Origin: a bacterium
GTDB taxonomy: Bacteria; Zhuqueibacterota; QNDG01; DTFT01
DNA: 49,459 nucleotides
Assembly (NCBI GenBank): GCA_030372965.1
Contig: JAUCQC010000182.1
Span: 1 to 49,459, forward strand
Direction of reading: 5' to 3'
In this document: one piece after another, positions 10,063 through 26,927 of the stretch
Layout of the letters: every line of letters begins with the position of its first letter
Numbering within the stretch: position 1 is the first letter of the stretch
Made by a program: the position numbers and the translations under genes
Notes under the pieces: generated by a model
What the model saw: only the letters and a program-made list of their open reading frames with translations
Databases searched by the model: none
What the model was told of the DNA's origin: nothing

Positions 10063-12000
10063 CTATTTGATCAGGGTGATTTTCCTCGAGATCGAAAGGC
10101 GGCCCGCCTGCAGCCGGCAGACGTACAGGCCGGCCGGCAGGGAACCCGCGTCGAACGCGGCTGTGACCGTTCCCTTCTCCCTCACTTCATCCACGAGCGT
10201 CGCGACTTCCTCCCCAGCCACGTTGTACACCTTCAGCGTGACCCGGCCTCTTTCCGGGACGCGGACCCGGATCGTCGTGGACGGATTGAAGGGATTCGGA
10301 TAGTTCGGATACAACTGATACCCGGCCGGCCCCCCGTCCGTCTCCGTTTCGCCGACCGAACGGGGGTCTCCGGCTTCGATCAGGACCATCTGAATCGACC
10401 TCGGAGGCGACAGGAATTTGATCTCTCCCGCGACGGGGTAGGCCGCCGCCGGAATCCCGTACAGGTCGTCGTACGGCCCCCAATGGTTCTCCGACGGTCC
10501 GAATCCGTTGATGCTCACGTTCGGAGAGAAGTCCCCGGTGTCCGTCCCCCCGGTGAATGAAAAGACGTAATACCGGCTTCCGGCTCCGACCGCCGAGACG
10601 TCGACTCCGACAATCTTTTCGGATGTCCCCTTGTTCACGGTCACCAGACTGGTCTCACCCGAGGCGAACCGGGAGCCGTAGCAGAGCACGTCCTTGTCGG
10701 TCGAGGCCGCGGGAACCGCGTGGTCCCCGGTCATCGTCTGCAGGTAGGCCAAAGTGTAAAAGTCGGCGCGGGGATGGTGCGAGAAATCGGCGTCCGATCC
10801 GCCGTAGAACATGGTCGATTCGCCGGACAGCAGAAGCCATCGGGCGCCGAGGCCGTAATTGTTCTTCATCAGCTCGCAGACGAGCACGACCGCCTGCATG
10901 CCGTTCACGAACGAGACGGCCCTGGCGGCATTGCCGTTGTCGTTGATGTTGTATTCGGTCAGCGCGACCGGTTTGGACGGGGCGTTGAAGCTCGAAAAGT
11001 CCCGCTTCAGAAAATCCATGTCCCGCTTCAGTTCCGTGGAGGCGAGCGTGAGGATGTCGTTCACGTTGTTGGACGTGCTGATATAGTTGTGAATGACGTA
11101 GAAGTCCGCGGCATCCCCGACTTCCCTGAAGAATTCCTCGTTCCACTTGCGGTCCACGAAGTTCCAACTGGTCGGCCCGTCGATGACCACCTGTCCGCCG
11201 ATATAGATGGTGACGCCGATGTCCGCGGCCGCGGCTCTCATCGAGTCGGCAAACACCCTGAAATGCTGTCCGTACAGCGCGCCCGTGATGATTTGCGGCT
11301 GTCCGTCCTTGTTCAGCGTGGTGTCGATCATCCACCCGTATTCCCACGGACCGCCGTTTTCGTTCCCCACTTCCCAGAACCGGGTCCGTCCGTCGTCGAC
11401 ACGCACCCAGTCCGCGGCCAGGTGCGCGGCCTTCGCGACCGGGTCATCGCTCGTTCCGTAACGCGCGTACCCGTAATTCACGGTGATCAATCCCTCTTCC
11501 ACGAGGGTGTTCTCGCGAAGCGCGTAATACTGGTCCGTCGTCGTCTGCCAGCCGCCCTTCCCCGTCTGTCCCCAGAATTTGTTCTTTTTCGCGGTTTTCG
11601 TCACGCTGTTGTACGTGGTGCCGTCATAGATGGAGTCGGGCACGTCCGCCGGCACGCCGTTCCAGAAATAGCCGTTCGACCAGCTCCCGCCCGGAAACCG
11701 GATCAGCGTGGGCGCCAGCAGTTCGACGCCTTCGACGAATTCACGGTTGGTGTGCGCCCCGGCCCAGGCGGCGATGGCGTTGCCGAAGACGTATTTGGAG
11801 ATGGGCCCGATCGTGTCGTTGCCGAAGGTCACGACAACCGACGCCGGCTCGGCCGGCTTGACCGCGGTCACCGCGGGAGGGAGATCCGCTGTTTTGGGCT
11901 CGAAGTTCTCCAGGAAGCAATTGGGCCGGCTCTGCCCGTCGAGGCCGGCGGGAACGAGAACGGCCGCTCCCAGCAGGATGGCACAAACGGTCTTTTTCAT
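10063..12000 (-). CDS. Clan GH-A glycoside hydrolase, alpha-L-arabinofuranosidase-like, with C-terminal sorting domain
   Basis: 645 aa; LIRFPGGSWSNGYFW, FWEVGNENGGPWEYGW, LTEYNIND; C-terminal YPNYPNPFNPSTTIRV...GLYVCRLQAG...KITLIK. Exact GH family uncertain. Confidence 0.7.
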   Translation of the reverse strand: MKKTVCAILLGAAVLVPAGLDGQSRPNCFLENFEPKTADLPPAVTAVKPAEPASVVVTFGNDTIGPISKYVFGNAIAAWAGAHTNREFVEGVELLAPTLIRFPGGSWSNGYFWNGVPADVPDSIYDGTTYNSVTKTAKKNKFWGQTGKGGWQTTTDQYYALRENTLVEEGLITVNYGYARYGTSDDPVAKAAHLAADWVRVDDGRTRFWEVGNENGGPWEYGWMIDTTLNKDGQPQIITGALYGQHFRVFADSMRAAAADIGVTIYIGGQVVIDGPTSWNFVDRKWNEEFFREVGDAADFYVIHNYISTSNNVNDILTLASTELKRDMDFLKRDFSSFNAPSKPVALTEYNINDNGNAARAVSFVNGMQAVVLVCELMKNNYGLGARWLLLSGESTMFYGGSDADFSHHPRADFYTLAYLQTMTGDHAVPAASTDKDVLCYGSRFASGETSLVTVNKGTSEKIVGVDVSAVGAGSRYYVFSFTGGTDTGDFSPNVSINGFGPSENHWGPYDDLYGIPAAAYPVAGEIKFLSPPRSIQMVLIEAGDPRSVGETETDGGPAGYQLYPNYPNPFNPSTTIRVRVPERGRVTLKVYNVAGEEVATLVDEVREKGTVTAAFDAGSLPAGLYVCRLQAGRLSISRKITLIK

Positions 12001-12024
12001 GTTACCCCCGGGTTTGCCGAATCC

Positions 12025-13659
12025 TCAATTCAGGGGCGACGGGTCCGTTCCCTGCTGTCTTTTCAGGACAAGCAGGAACACGTCATTCTCCCGCATCGAC
12101 AGTGCGCGCTCGAAACCGGTTTTGTTTCCGATCAGGATTCTTTCACTGGAGATCGGGGAACCGTCATTGAGCGCCATTATTTTCCGCACCTGCTCTCTCG
12201 TCAGCTGACCGGGCCTTCCCATGTCGAAATAGGTTGTATAGGGATCATTCACGCGATAGCCTATCTTGTAAACCTCCAGCGTGTACGGTCCCGGGGGAAT
12301 TCGGCTCATCTGGATTTTCACGCTCCCCTTGTTTCGGGCCGGCAGATCCCGGATAAAATATTCCTGGTTGTTGACGGAATCCTCGGGAAGGGTTACGGTG
12401 AAATCCCAGAACAGGATCTGGACGCCTCCCCGGTCATCCCTGCACGCCCAGGAGCAGGGATCGGCGTTCGTCAATTCCGTGTCCCCGAGGCGGTTCATGA
12501 ACTGGTACGCGTAGAACGCGGGCTTGCGGATGGATTGATAGTTCAGGAGGCCGAAGCCGCCGTGAAAAGGCGTGAATCGCGGTCCGGGCTCCTCGAAAAT
12601 GTCCGTGAACACCCAGTATGACATGGATTGAGCCGCGCCTCCGACCCTTTTGATCTTGTCCAGGATGTAGGCGGCCTGGTGGTAACTGTCGTGAATCGGA
12701 TCCGCGGGCGTGTAGGAGGAGCTCCACTCCGTGTAATGAAGCTCCAGACCGGGCATGGAGGAGCCTTCGATTTCCTTCCGTGAATTCAGGACATCGCCGG
12801 CCAGGCTCATCGGGTTCCGGTCTAGAACCGTTCCGGAGTTTCCGTACTCGTCGAGATACCCCTGTTTGACGCCGTAGGCATGGGTGCTGATGAAATCGAG
12901 CGGAAGATCGTTTTTCCGGCAGAAATCGATCAGTTCCACTTCCCACGCGGCGCCCGCGGTGGCCGGACCGCCGACACGGTATTCCGGATTGACGCTCTTC
13001 ACGGCATTCGCGGAATGGCGGTATAACTTGAAATACTCCTCCTGCGTGCCCGCCCAGAACCCGTCCAGATTCGGCTCGTTCCACACTTCAAAATACCAGG
13101 TTTTGACCTCGTCCGCGCCGTACCGTTCCGTGAAATGCTCCGTCAGGTTCCGGATCAGCGCCTCCCATTTCGAAAAATCTTTCGGAGGAGTGACATTCCC
13201 CCTCCACCAGAATATCGTCTTTCTGCCGCTGGCCATGGCCTCGGGCATGAACCCCAGCTCGACGAACGGCTTCATGCCGATGCCGAGGATGTAATCGGTC
13301 AGGACATCGATATATTGATAGTTATACTCCGGGTTTCCATGCCGGTCCTCCCGGTAGACGCCCATGTCGTCGGTCAGCAGTCCGTGCATCCGGATGTATT
13401 TGAACCCGCACTCCCGATGGACTTCGGCCAACTGGGCCTGCCAGTCGGCCCGCAGTCCTTCATTCGCCCTGCCCGCGCCCACGCATTCCCTGAACATCGT
13501 GTTCAGGGGTCCCCGGATCCGGTCATAATCGAGCCGGATCGTCCGATCCGTCCGGGCGGATCGCTCTTTCGCGTCAACCGGCCGGCCGACGGCCGTGAGG
13601 ACCGTCAACAGCCCGAATACCATGAATCTGATCCGCATCATGGATGGGTTCCTTTCCAA
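12025..13659 (-). CDS. GH39-like beta-xylosidase
   Basis: 544 aa; FKYIRMHGLLTDDMGVY, WYFEVWNEPNLDGFW, ELHYTEWSSSY. The start may be one of the internal Met residues near 13641. Confidence 0.9.
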   Translation of the reverse strand: MERNPSMMRIRFMVFGLLTVLTAVGRPVDAKERSARTDRTIRLDYDRIRGPLNTMFRECVGAGRANEGLRADWQAQLAEVHRECGFKYIRMHGLLTDDMGVYREDRHGNPEYNYQYIDVLTDYILGIGMKPFVELGFMPEAMASGRKTIFWWRGNVTPPKDFSKWEALIRNLTEHFTERYGADEVKTWYFEVWNEPNLDGFWAGTQEEYFKLYRHSANAVKSVNPEYRVGGPATAGAAWEVELIDFCRKNDLPLDFISTHAYGVKQGYLDEYGNSGTVLDRNPMSLAGDVLNSRKEIEGSSMPGLELHYTEWSSSYTPADPIHDSYHQAAYILDKIKRVGGAAQSMSYWVFTDIFEEPGPRFTPFHGGFGLLNYQSIRKPAFYAYQFMNRLGDTELTNADPCSWACRDDRGGVQILFWDFTVTLPEDSVNNQEYFIRDLPARNKGSVKIQMSRIPPGPYTLEVYKIGYRVNDPYTTYFDMGRPGQLTREQVRKIMALNDGSPISSERILIGNKTGFERALSMRENDVFLLVLKRQQGTDPSPLN

Positions 13660-13757
13660 AATAGTGATCGCCGGATCCGGTTTCGTATCGGGCGCTCCGG
13701 CCGGGGCGCAGAGCTGGATGTTCGATCGGTCACATGCCGGAGGGACGGGGCCGTCCG

Positions 13758-15803
13758 CTACGGTGTCTCGACGAATTCCGGTTCATTCGGCGGAATCACG
13801 AAATGAGCGGGAAGCGGCCTGTCGAACAGGAGGCTTCTGGACGGCGCCGTCATCCGGATTTCCTTCGGCTCGGCCGTGCAATTCAGGTACAGAACATGCT
13901 TTGCGTCGATGCGCCTGGCCATGACGCCCGCGGGCGCGTCCGGCCCTTTCCGGATGGACAACGCGTCGATCAAATCATCCAGCAGGGGGCTCAGAATCTC
14001 GCCTCTCGCGGGCAGTCCGATATAGACGGCCCTGCCCCTGCCGTACCGGTTGGACGTGATCACCGGCACATCCCGGTCCAGGCTGGTGATCAGCCCGATG
14101 ATTTCGGCGCCTTTCGGTTCGATGACGTCGACCCGGGGCGATTCCGTCTCCAGGTCCTCTCCCCGGTAACGCACCCGGATCTTCTTTCCTTTATAGGAGA
14201 GCCGGGACAGTTCGTTCATGGCCTCGACCTCTTCGAACGCGCCGACCCGCACGCCGAAGACATCCTCCAGCAGACCGGGGCGGGTTGAGCTGAAAACCCG
14301 GCTGGTCGTGTCCACAACCGCCGAGTAGGCGGTCATCACCGCGGTGCCGCCTTTTTTCACGAAATCGCGGATTTTTCCCGCGGTCTCCGGATCCATGACG
14401 GTGACGCCGGGGATCATCAGCAGCTTGTAGTCCAGACCGCTCCGGCGTATGTCCACCATCCGGACGTCCATGTTCCGGTCATAGAACTGCCTGAAACAGG
14501 TGCCGACCTGGCTCTCGTGCGATTCTGGAAAGGACGCGCTGACGATCTGGCTCGGAAACGAAAACGCGAGGGCCGCCTCCGCCCTCGGTTTGTATGGCAG
14601 GAACCTCTCGATTTTCCTGAATTCACCCGCGATCTTCCGGTATTCGTCGTATTTCCGGTTCGGGATGCCGTCCCAGTCGATCAGGCCCTGCAGGTACTGC
14701 TCCTCCCCGCTGTGCATGTTCTGCCAGGTCCATCCGCAGACCATCTGGTTGCCGAACATCAGGGAGGCGTACGCCTGCTTCCGGCAGGATCCGGGAACCG
14801 CCGTCATGGTCGTGAATTCATTGCACCAGAACGGGTTTTCGCTCTCGTACTGAATCCGGACGATGCCGAAAGACGCCCACAGGATGCCCTCGTTGTTGAG
14901 CAGGGACGTGCCCGCGTAGAATCCGTTGCCCTCCCGGGTCATCAGGCCGGAATAGGCGATGGGCGCGTAGTCAAAAAATTTCATGCCGCTGTAATACCAC
15001 GCGTTGGTGGTGATCAGGGCGTTCGGGGCTTCGGCATTGACCCGGCGGATGACCTCGAACAGCAGCTGATTGATTTCATCCGATACGAACCGCCTGAAAT
15101 CGAGCATCCGTTCGGGGACATCATTGAAGTGTGTGGACACGGGAAATCCGACTTCCTCGAACCCGTTGAGGCGTCTGGACCATCTCTGGGTCGCCCAGGC
15201 CTCGTTCAACCGTTCGACCGTGGCGTATTTCCGCTTCAGCCAGCCGATGAAGCGCATCCGGGCCGTTTCGGAATAGGAAATGCGGCCGTCGCCCGACTCG
15301 TTGTCGATTCCGAAGGCCAGCAGGGCCGGGTGCTTCGCGTAGCGTCTCGCGATCGTTTCCGCGAAACGCAGGGCGTACCGCTGATAATATGGATCCCCGA
15401 CATCCTCCATGTACCGGTGATTCGGGTATTGCGGGTCGCCGTTCGAGTCCACAATGCCGATGGAGGGATATTTCCGGTGCAGCCAGATCGGGGCCGGCCG
15501 TATGGCGATGTCCAGGACGACCTTGATTCCGGCTTCGTGCATTCCGTCCATCACCCGATCGAACCATTCGAAGTCGAATTGCCCCTCGGACGGCTCATAA
15601 CTGTCCCAGGCCAGGTGTCCCATACGGACCACCTTGAATCCGGCCTCGCGCATGAGCCGGATGTCGCCCGCGATCTTGACCGGATCCTTGTCGTCGTGCG
15701 GATGGTAATTGGCCCCGACGAACAGCTCCTGGCCGCCCAGCCTGGAGCCGGCCAGAGACAGAATCGCCGCTGATAACAGAAAGCCGCGCAGCCGTTTTCT
15801 CAT
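13758..15803 (-). CDS. GH42 beta-galactosidase-like
   Basis: 681 aa; FVGANYHPHDD, FKVVRMGHLAWDSYEP, LAFGIDNESG, Trimer-like beta-galactosidase C-terminal region. Confidence 0.9.
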   Translation of the reverse strand: MRKRLRGFLLSAAILSLAGSRLGGQELFVGANYHPHDDKDPVKIAGDIRLMREAGFKVVRMGHLAWDSYEPSEGQFDFEWFDRVMDGMHEAGIKVVLDIAIRPAPIWLHRKYPSIGIVDSNGDPQYPNHRYMEDVGDPYYQRYALRFAETIARRYAKHPALLAFGIDNESGDGRISYSETARMRFIGWLKRKYATVERLNEAWATQRWSRRLNGFEEVGFPVSTHFNDVPERMLDFRRFVSDEINQLLFEVIRRVNAEAPNALITTNAWYYSGMKFFDYAPIAYSGLMTREGNGFYAGTSLLNNEGILWASFGIVRIQYESENPFWCNEFTTMTAVPGSCRKQAYASLMFGNQMVCGWTWQNMHSGEEQYLQGLIDWDGIPNRKYDEYRKIAGEFRKIERFLPYKPRAEAALAFSFPSQIVSASFPESHESQVGTCFRQFYDRNMDVRMVDIRRSGLDYKLLMIPGVTVMDPETAGKIRDFVKKGGTAVMTAYSAVVDTTSRVFSSTRPGLLEDVFGVRVGAFEEVEAMNELSRLSYKGKKIRVRYRGEDLETESPRVDVIEPKGAEIIGLITSLDRDVPVITSNRYGRGRAVYIGLPARGEILSPLLDDLIDALSIRKGPDAPAGVMARRIDAKHVLYLNCTAEPKEIRMTAPSRSLLFDRPLPAHFVIPPNEPEFVETP

Positions 15804-15823
15804 CCCGCACCCCCTCCGTACGC

Positions 15824-21753
<5,930 letters not shown>

Positions 21754-21849
21754 CTGTGCACTCCTTTTTGGGGGCGTTTGGGTGCGCGGAGAATCCGGGT
21801 CCCCGGACGCCGCTACAACTGCGATCGTTCATGATCGCGGACGCGGGGA

Positions 21850-24267
21850 CTACAAGCGCACGACGGTTTTCCGTCCGGCGTATTTCACGGTTTTCGCGTC
21901 CTTTGCCGGCGTTTCCATCCCGATGCCGGCTCCCTTCCCGACCCGCACGACGCGGAATTGCCGCGATTCGAGCATTCCGGGATAGCGGCCCTTGCGGGCC
22001 CCGATGGTCAGTGTGCCCGCGGAATCGTCCCAGCGGAAGGGGATCTCCGTGTAAAGACCCTTCTCATAGTTGTAATTGTCTTTCTCGTCCTCGTACAGGG
22101 TGAATGCGCCGTCGGCGCCGGGGTACACCCGTATTTCGAGATCGTCCCACGGTTTCTCGGCCGCGTACTGCACGTCCGGCCCCACGGGCAGAATGGCGCC
22201 GGACCGGACGAACAGGGGAATGAGGTCGATCGGGGCTTCCCGGCTCACGGTTTGTCCGCCGGTCAATCTCTCCCCGCTCCAGAAATCAACCCAGTCGGTT
22301 CCTCCGGGAAGATAGAGCGTGTCGCTCCGGACCGCGCTGAAATCCTCGACGCGGGTCGTATCCTTTCCGGTCACGCGGACGGTCGAATACATGGGCCGGG
22401 TGACCGGGCAGACCAGAATCGACCGGCCGAACAGGTACTCGTCGTTGATGTCGAGCGCCCGCGGATCCCCGGGAAAATCCATCATCAGGGCGCGCGTCAG
22501 GGTCGATTGACGCGCCGTCACGTCCCACGAGGCCGAATAGATGTAGGGCAGCAGGCTGTAGCGCAGCCGGATGCTTTTTTCAATGGAATCATGAACCCGG
22601 TCGCCCTTCCGGCCGAATTGCCAGATCTCGCGGGGCGCGTCCGTGCCGTGCGACCGCATCATGGGGCAGAAGGCGCCGAACTGCATCCATCGGGCGTAGA
22701 GCTCCCGGTAATCGGGATCCCCGAGCCGTTTCGGAAAGTTCCAGAGGAAAAACCCGCCGATGTCGCTGTTCCAGTGGGGGATGCCGCACAGGGAGAAATT
22801 CAGGCCCGCGGAAATCTGGTTCCGGAGCGCGTCCCACGACGCCACCACGTCGCCGGACCAGGTGTTGGCGGCGTACCGCTGCTGGCCGGCGAACGCCGAA
22901 CGGGTCAGGATGAAAACGCGCTTGTCCGAGCAGACGGAACGCTGATGGTCGTAAACGCCCCCCACGGCCGCGAGGGGAAAGGCGTTCCGCACGCTCCGGA
23001 ACGAACCGAGGAAGGTGCGGTTGTCGAAATCCGAGGGCTTGAACTGCATGTGATCGGGTTCCGTGGAGTCCATCCACCATCCGTCCATTCCAAGCGAAAA
23101 AATGCCCTGATTCAGGTATTTCCAGTAGATGTCGCGGGCCGCGGGGTTGAAGGGGTCGTACACCCGCACGCCCGAGGGATAATCCATGTTGGGCGGCCAC
23201 TTTTCGGAGCCGGACTCCGGCCAGGTCCTGATGTCCAGAAGCGCGCCGATTTTCTCCAGTTCCCGATAGGGCTTGGTCTGCGGTCCGAATGAGCTCCAGA
23301 TGGAGATGATCGCGTGGCCGTTCAGTCCGTGGATGTCGTCGATCATCCGCTTCGGATCCGGGAATTCCGGATTGAGGAATTCCATGGCGTTCCACAGGTA
23401 ATTGTTGCCCCAGTACTGCCAGTCCTGGATGACGCCGTCGAGCGGCACGCCCAGTTCGCGGTGCTTCCGGACCACGCCGACGAGCTCGTCCTGGCTCTTG
23501 TACCGCTCCTTGCTCTGCCAGTACCCGTAGGTCCACAGGGGGAACATCGGCGCCTGTCCCGTGAGGCCGCGCATCAGGGCGATGACGCCGTCCGCGCTCC
23601 CGCCGGCCAGGAAGTAATAGTCGATGCCCTCCCCCACCTCGGAGCGGAAGGACGTCCCCCCCGGTCCGTCCTCGAACACCGTGGGCGACGGGTTGTCCCA
23701 GAACACGCCGTACCCCTTGACGGATTGGAAGAAGGGGATGAAGTCCTCGGTGTTGTTCTGCACCATGTGGAGCTTCAGGTTCCGCTGGATCATCCGGCCC
23801 TGCTGCTGCATGCCCAGGCCGTAAATGGGCTCGTCCTTTCCGAGCACGAAGGACTGGCTGACACGGAGCGTCTTCCGGCCTGCGTCGTCGAAATCCTCGA
23901 ACGCGGTGCCGGACGGCTTCTCACGGAAAAGGGGTCCGCCCGCCGCGTCCAGGAAGGAGACCGTTCCGTCCTCGAGGTCGAGCCGCACCTGCAGGTTTTC
24001 GCTCCGCACCGAAACCTGCCGGTCGTCCCTCCGGACCCGGAGGGGCGTCTCTTCCGGCTCCCGGATCACGGAAAAACCCCTGGAGAAGAAAACCCGGCCT
24101 GCCGGCGTTTTCTGGACACGAACCGTGGACGGATCGACAAACCGGATCTCCACGTCCATGGAAGCCACCGTGGCCCGGATGCCGGCCGCGGTTTCGGTGT
24201 AGGTGCCCGTTGGTGCGGCCGCGGCCGTAGCCGCGAGCAGCAGGATTGCCGGAATCACCTTGTGCAT
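21850..24267 (-). CDS. GH31 alpha-glycosidase (alpha-xylosidase-like)
   Basis: 805 aa; YGLGMQQQGR, FPLWTYGYWQSKERYKSQDELV, GWWMDSTEPD, FILTRSAFAGQQRYAANTWSGDV, DIGGF. Confidence 0.94.
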   Translation of the reverse strand: MHKVIPAILLLAATAAAAPTGTYTETAAGIRATVASMDVEIRFVDPSTVRVQKTPAGRVFFSRGFSVIREPEETPLRVRRDDRQVSVRSENLQVRLDLEDGTVSFLDAAGGPLFREKPSGTAFEDFDDAGRKTLRVSQSFVLGKDEPIYGLGMQQQGRMIQRNLKLHMVQNNTEDFIPFFQSVKGYGVFWDNPSPTVFEDGPGGTSFRSEVGEGIDYYFLAGGSADGVIALMRGLTGQAPMFPLWTYGYWQSKERYKSQDELVGVVRKHRELGVPLDGVIQDWQYWGNNYLWNAMEFLNPEFPDPKRMIDDIHGLNGHAIISIWSSFGPQTKPYRELEKIGALLDIRTWPESGSEKWPPNMDYPSGVRVYDPFNPAARDIYWKYLNQGIFSLGMDGWWMDSTEPDHMQFKPSDFDNRTFLGSFRSVRNAFPLAAVGGVYDHQRSVCSDKRVFILTRSAFAGQQRYAANTWSGDVVASWDALRNQISAGLNFSLCGIPHWNSDIGGFFLWNFPKRLGDPDYRELYARWMQFGAFCPMMRSHGTDAPREIWQFGRKGDRVHDSIEKSIRLRYSLLPYIYSASWDVTARQSTLTRALMMDFPGDPRALDINDEYLFGRSILVCPVTRPMYSTVRVTGKDTTRVEDFSAVRSDTLYLPGGTDWVDFWSGERLTGGQTVSREAPIDLIPLFVRSGAILPVGPDVQYAAEKPWDDLEIRVYPGADGAFTLYEDEKDNYNYEKGLYTEIPFRWDDSAGTLTIGARKGRYPGMLESRQFRVVRVGKGAGIGMETPAKDAKTVKYAGRKTVVRL

Positions 24268-24338
24268 GGCATCATCCCCGATGAAGGTTCGGACACCGGA
24301 TCAAGCCGCGGGCCGCGGGACCCGGATCCGGAGTCGGT

Positions 24339-26927
24339 TTACAGGACCGTGACCCGGGTCATTTTCAGGTCCTTCGCGTCCGAGCTGTTGCCGTAAAAGA
24401 TCTCGTACTGCCCCGGCGTCACGGTCATCTCGCCCGCTTTCCGGTCATAGAATTCAAAAGCGCGGAACGGCAGTTCGATGACCGCCTTGCCTTTCTTTCC
24501 GGCTTGCACGTCGACCCGCTGGAATCCCCTCAGGGTTTTCAGCGGTCCGTCCGCGTCATCCGCCTTGCGGATGTACACCTGGACGATCTCGGTTCCGTCC
24601 CGCTTGCCTGTGTTCGTCACCGGTATCGTCAGTTCGACGCTCTCGGCGGATCGGATTTCGGTTCTGCTGACACGGGCCTCTCCGATCGAGAACGTCGTGT
24701 AGCTCAGGCCGAACCCGAACGGGAACAGGGCGTCGGACATGAACCGGTAGGTGCGGCCCTTCATGGAATAATCCTCGAAATCGGACAATTGTCCGACATT
24801 CTTATAGAAAGTGACCGGCAGTTTGCCGGACGGATTGAAATCGCCGAAAAGGACGTCCGCCACGGCCGTGCCGCCCGATTCGCCCGGGTACCAGGCCTGG
24901 AGTATGGCGTCGCAGGTTCCGGTTTCCGGAACCAGCCCCATGGCAGACCCCGAGCAGTTCACGAAAACGACCTTCTTGCCCGCGGCTTTCAGCGCCTTGA
25001 TGCAGTCCCGCTGTATCTCCGGAAGCTCGATGTCCGTGCGGTCGCCTCCCTTGAAACCGGGCAGTTCCACCGGCATCTGTTCCCCTTCGAGCATGGAGGA
25101 GATGCCGCCCGCGAACACGACCACGTCGATTCCCCGGAGTTTTTCGACCAGGTCGTCGAACCGGACCGGCTTTTCGATGCCGAAATTCAGCGTCAGGCTG
25201 GCCGGCCAGGTGCGCAGCTGCCTGAAATTGGCCTCGATCCGGTACGGCTTGCCCTTTTCAACGGCCAGGACGACCCGGTTGAAACGCGACCCCCACCTGC
25301 GGGGCTTGTACAGCGTATCCGCGTTGACGAGAATCTCCAGACCGCCACGGGCCTCCACCTTGAACACGATCTCGCCGGACTCCGCGGGCGTGTAGATCGT
25401 TTCGTATTTTCCCGTGAACCCCTGGAGGTTCACTCCCGGGCTGAACGCGTACGCCCCGTCCGTGGTCAGCTGAATGGGATGGTCGATCCACTCGACCGCG
25501 GCGGGTTCACCGCTGAACTCGCGGTTGTTCCAGTAGGTCGCCCGTATGCCCGGCTTGCCGTCCATGACGCATTCACCGATCACGGATTCGATCATCATCT
25601 TTTCCGTCAGGTCGCATCCCCGTTCGTAGACCACCGTTTCAGCCGGCAGTTTGGCCTTGATGCCTTCGAGAATGGTGACGGTCCTCACCGGCGTGCCGTT
25701 GTAATTGCCCCACAGCATGCGGGCGTTGTCCGCGTTCGGGCCGACGACGGCCAGTTTGCGGACGGATTTCTTCAGGGGGAGGATGGGTCCCCGGTTCTGC
25801 AGCAGGGTCATCGTCTCCCTGGCCATGTCCAGGCTGAGCTTCCGGTGCGCCTCGCAGTTCATCACGGAAAACGGAATCTTCGTCCAGGGAACCAGGGAAT
25901 CCGGGTCCATCTCCCCGAGTTCGAAGCGTCCGGCCAGCACCCGTTTCAGGCTGCGGTCCACGTCGGCTTCGTCGAGCAATTCCCGTTTCACCGCCTGCGG
26001 AATCTGGCGGTAGGAGGGGCTGGAGCAGTCGACGTCCGTGCCCGCGATGACGCCCCTGGCCGCGGCGTGCACCGTGTCCGAAGACGTCTTGTGGCTGGTG
26101 TAGAAATCGGATATGGCGCCGCAGTCGGACACCACCAGGTATTTGAATCCCCACTCGTCCCGTAGAATCCTCTGGAGAAGCCGGGTGTTGCCGCAGCAGG
26201 GCTCGTCGTCCAGCCGCTGGTAGGCGCACATGACCTCGCGCACGCCCGCCTTCTGAACGAGCGCCTGGAACGCCGGCAGGTAGGTTTCGCGCAGGTCCCG
26301 CGGATCGACGTTGTTCACGTTCAGGGTGTGGCGGCTCCATTCGGGGCCCGAGTGCACGGCGTAGTGCTTGGCGCAGGCCAGGAGTTTTCTGTATTTGGAG
26401 TCGGACGGCCCCTGCAGGCCCCGGACCACGGACACCCCCATCCGGGTCATCAGGTACGGATCCTCGCCGTAGGTTTCCTGTCCCCTGCCCCAGCGCGGGT
26501 CGCGGAATATGTTGATATTGGGGGTCCAGACGGAAAGCCCGAGGAAGCGGCGGTCCTCCCGGCCGCGTCGCCTGTTCTCCTGGTATTTGGCGCGGACCTC
26601 GTCCGACACGGCGGTGAAAACCCGAAGAACCAGCGCGTCGTCGAAAGAGGCCGCCATCGCGATGGGCTGGGGGAACACCGTGACGCTGTCGTTGTTGGCC
26701 AGGCCGTGCAGGGCCTCGCTCCACCAGTGGAACTTGTTGATCCCGAGCCGCGGAACGGCCTCCGAAACGTCGCACATCAGCAGCGCTTTTTCATCGAGCG
26801 TCAGACGGCCGACCAGGTCGGCGGCCCTCGCCTCAGGGCTCAGGTCCGGATTCTGATAAGGCAGGATCTGTCCGTGTGTCCGGACCGCCAGGAACAGGCA
26901 CGCGGCGAACAGCAGGGTCTTTTTCAT
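24339..26927 (-). CDS. GH3 beta-glycosidase with PA14-like insertion (paralog 2)
   Basis: 862 aa; co-linear with the 19135..21753 protein over its length; VSDCGAISDFY, FPFGFGLSYTTF. Confidence 0.94.
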   Translation of the reverse strand: MKKTLLFAACLFLAVRTHGQILPYQNPDLSPEARAADLVGRLTLDEKALLMCDVSEAVPRLGINKFHWWSEALHGLANNDSVTVFPQPIAMAASFDDALVLRVFTAVSDEVRAKYQENRRRGREDRRFLGLSVWTPNINIFRDPRWGRGQETYGEDPYLMTRMGVSVVRGLQGPSDSKYRKLLACAKHYAVHSGPEWSRHTLNVNNVDPRDLRETYLPAFQALVQKAGVREVMCAYQRLDDEPCCGNTRLLQRILRDEWGFKYLVVSDCGAISDFYTSHKTSSDTVHAAARGVIAGTDVDCSSPSYRQIPQAVKRELLDEADVDRSLKRVLAGRFELGEMDPDSLVPWTKIPFSVMNCEAHRKLSLDMARETMTLLQNRGPILPLKKSVRKLAVVGPNADNARMLWGNYNGTPVRTVTILEGIKAKLPAETVVYERGCDLTEKMMIESVIGECVMDGKPGIRATYWNNREFSGEPAAVEWIDHPIQLTTDGAYAFSPGVNLQGFTGKYETIYTPAESGEIVFKVEARGGLEILVNADTLYKPRRWGSRFNRVVLAVEKGKPYRIEANFRQLRTWPASLTLNFGIEKPVRFDDLVEKLRGIDVVVFAGGISSMLEGEQMPVELPGFKGGDRTDIELPEIQRDCIKALKAAGKKVVFVNCSGSAMGLVPETGTCDAILQAWYPGESGGTAVADVLFGDFNPSGKLPVTFYKNVGQLSDFEDYSMKGRTYRFMSDALFPFGFGLSYTTFSIGEARVSRTEIRSAESVELTIPVTNTGKRDGTEIVQVYIRKADDADGPLKTLRGFQRVDVQAGKKGKAVIELPFRAFEFYDRKAGEMTVTPGQYEIFYGNSSDAKDLKMTRVTVL

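Noticed and set aside
10720-12621. 633-aa plus-strand ORF spanning two minus-strand genes
   Set aside because: Crosses the boundary between two confident antisense genes and has no recognisable domain.
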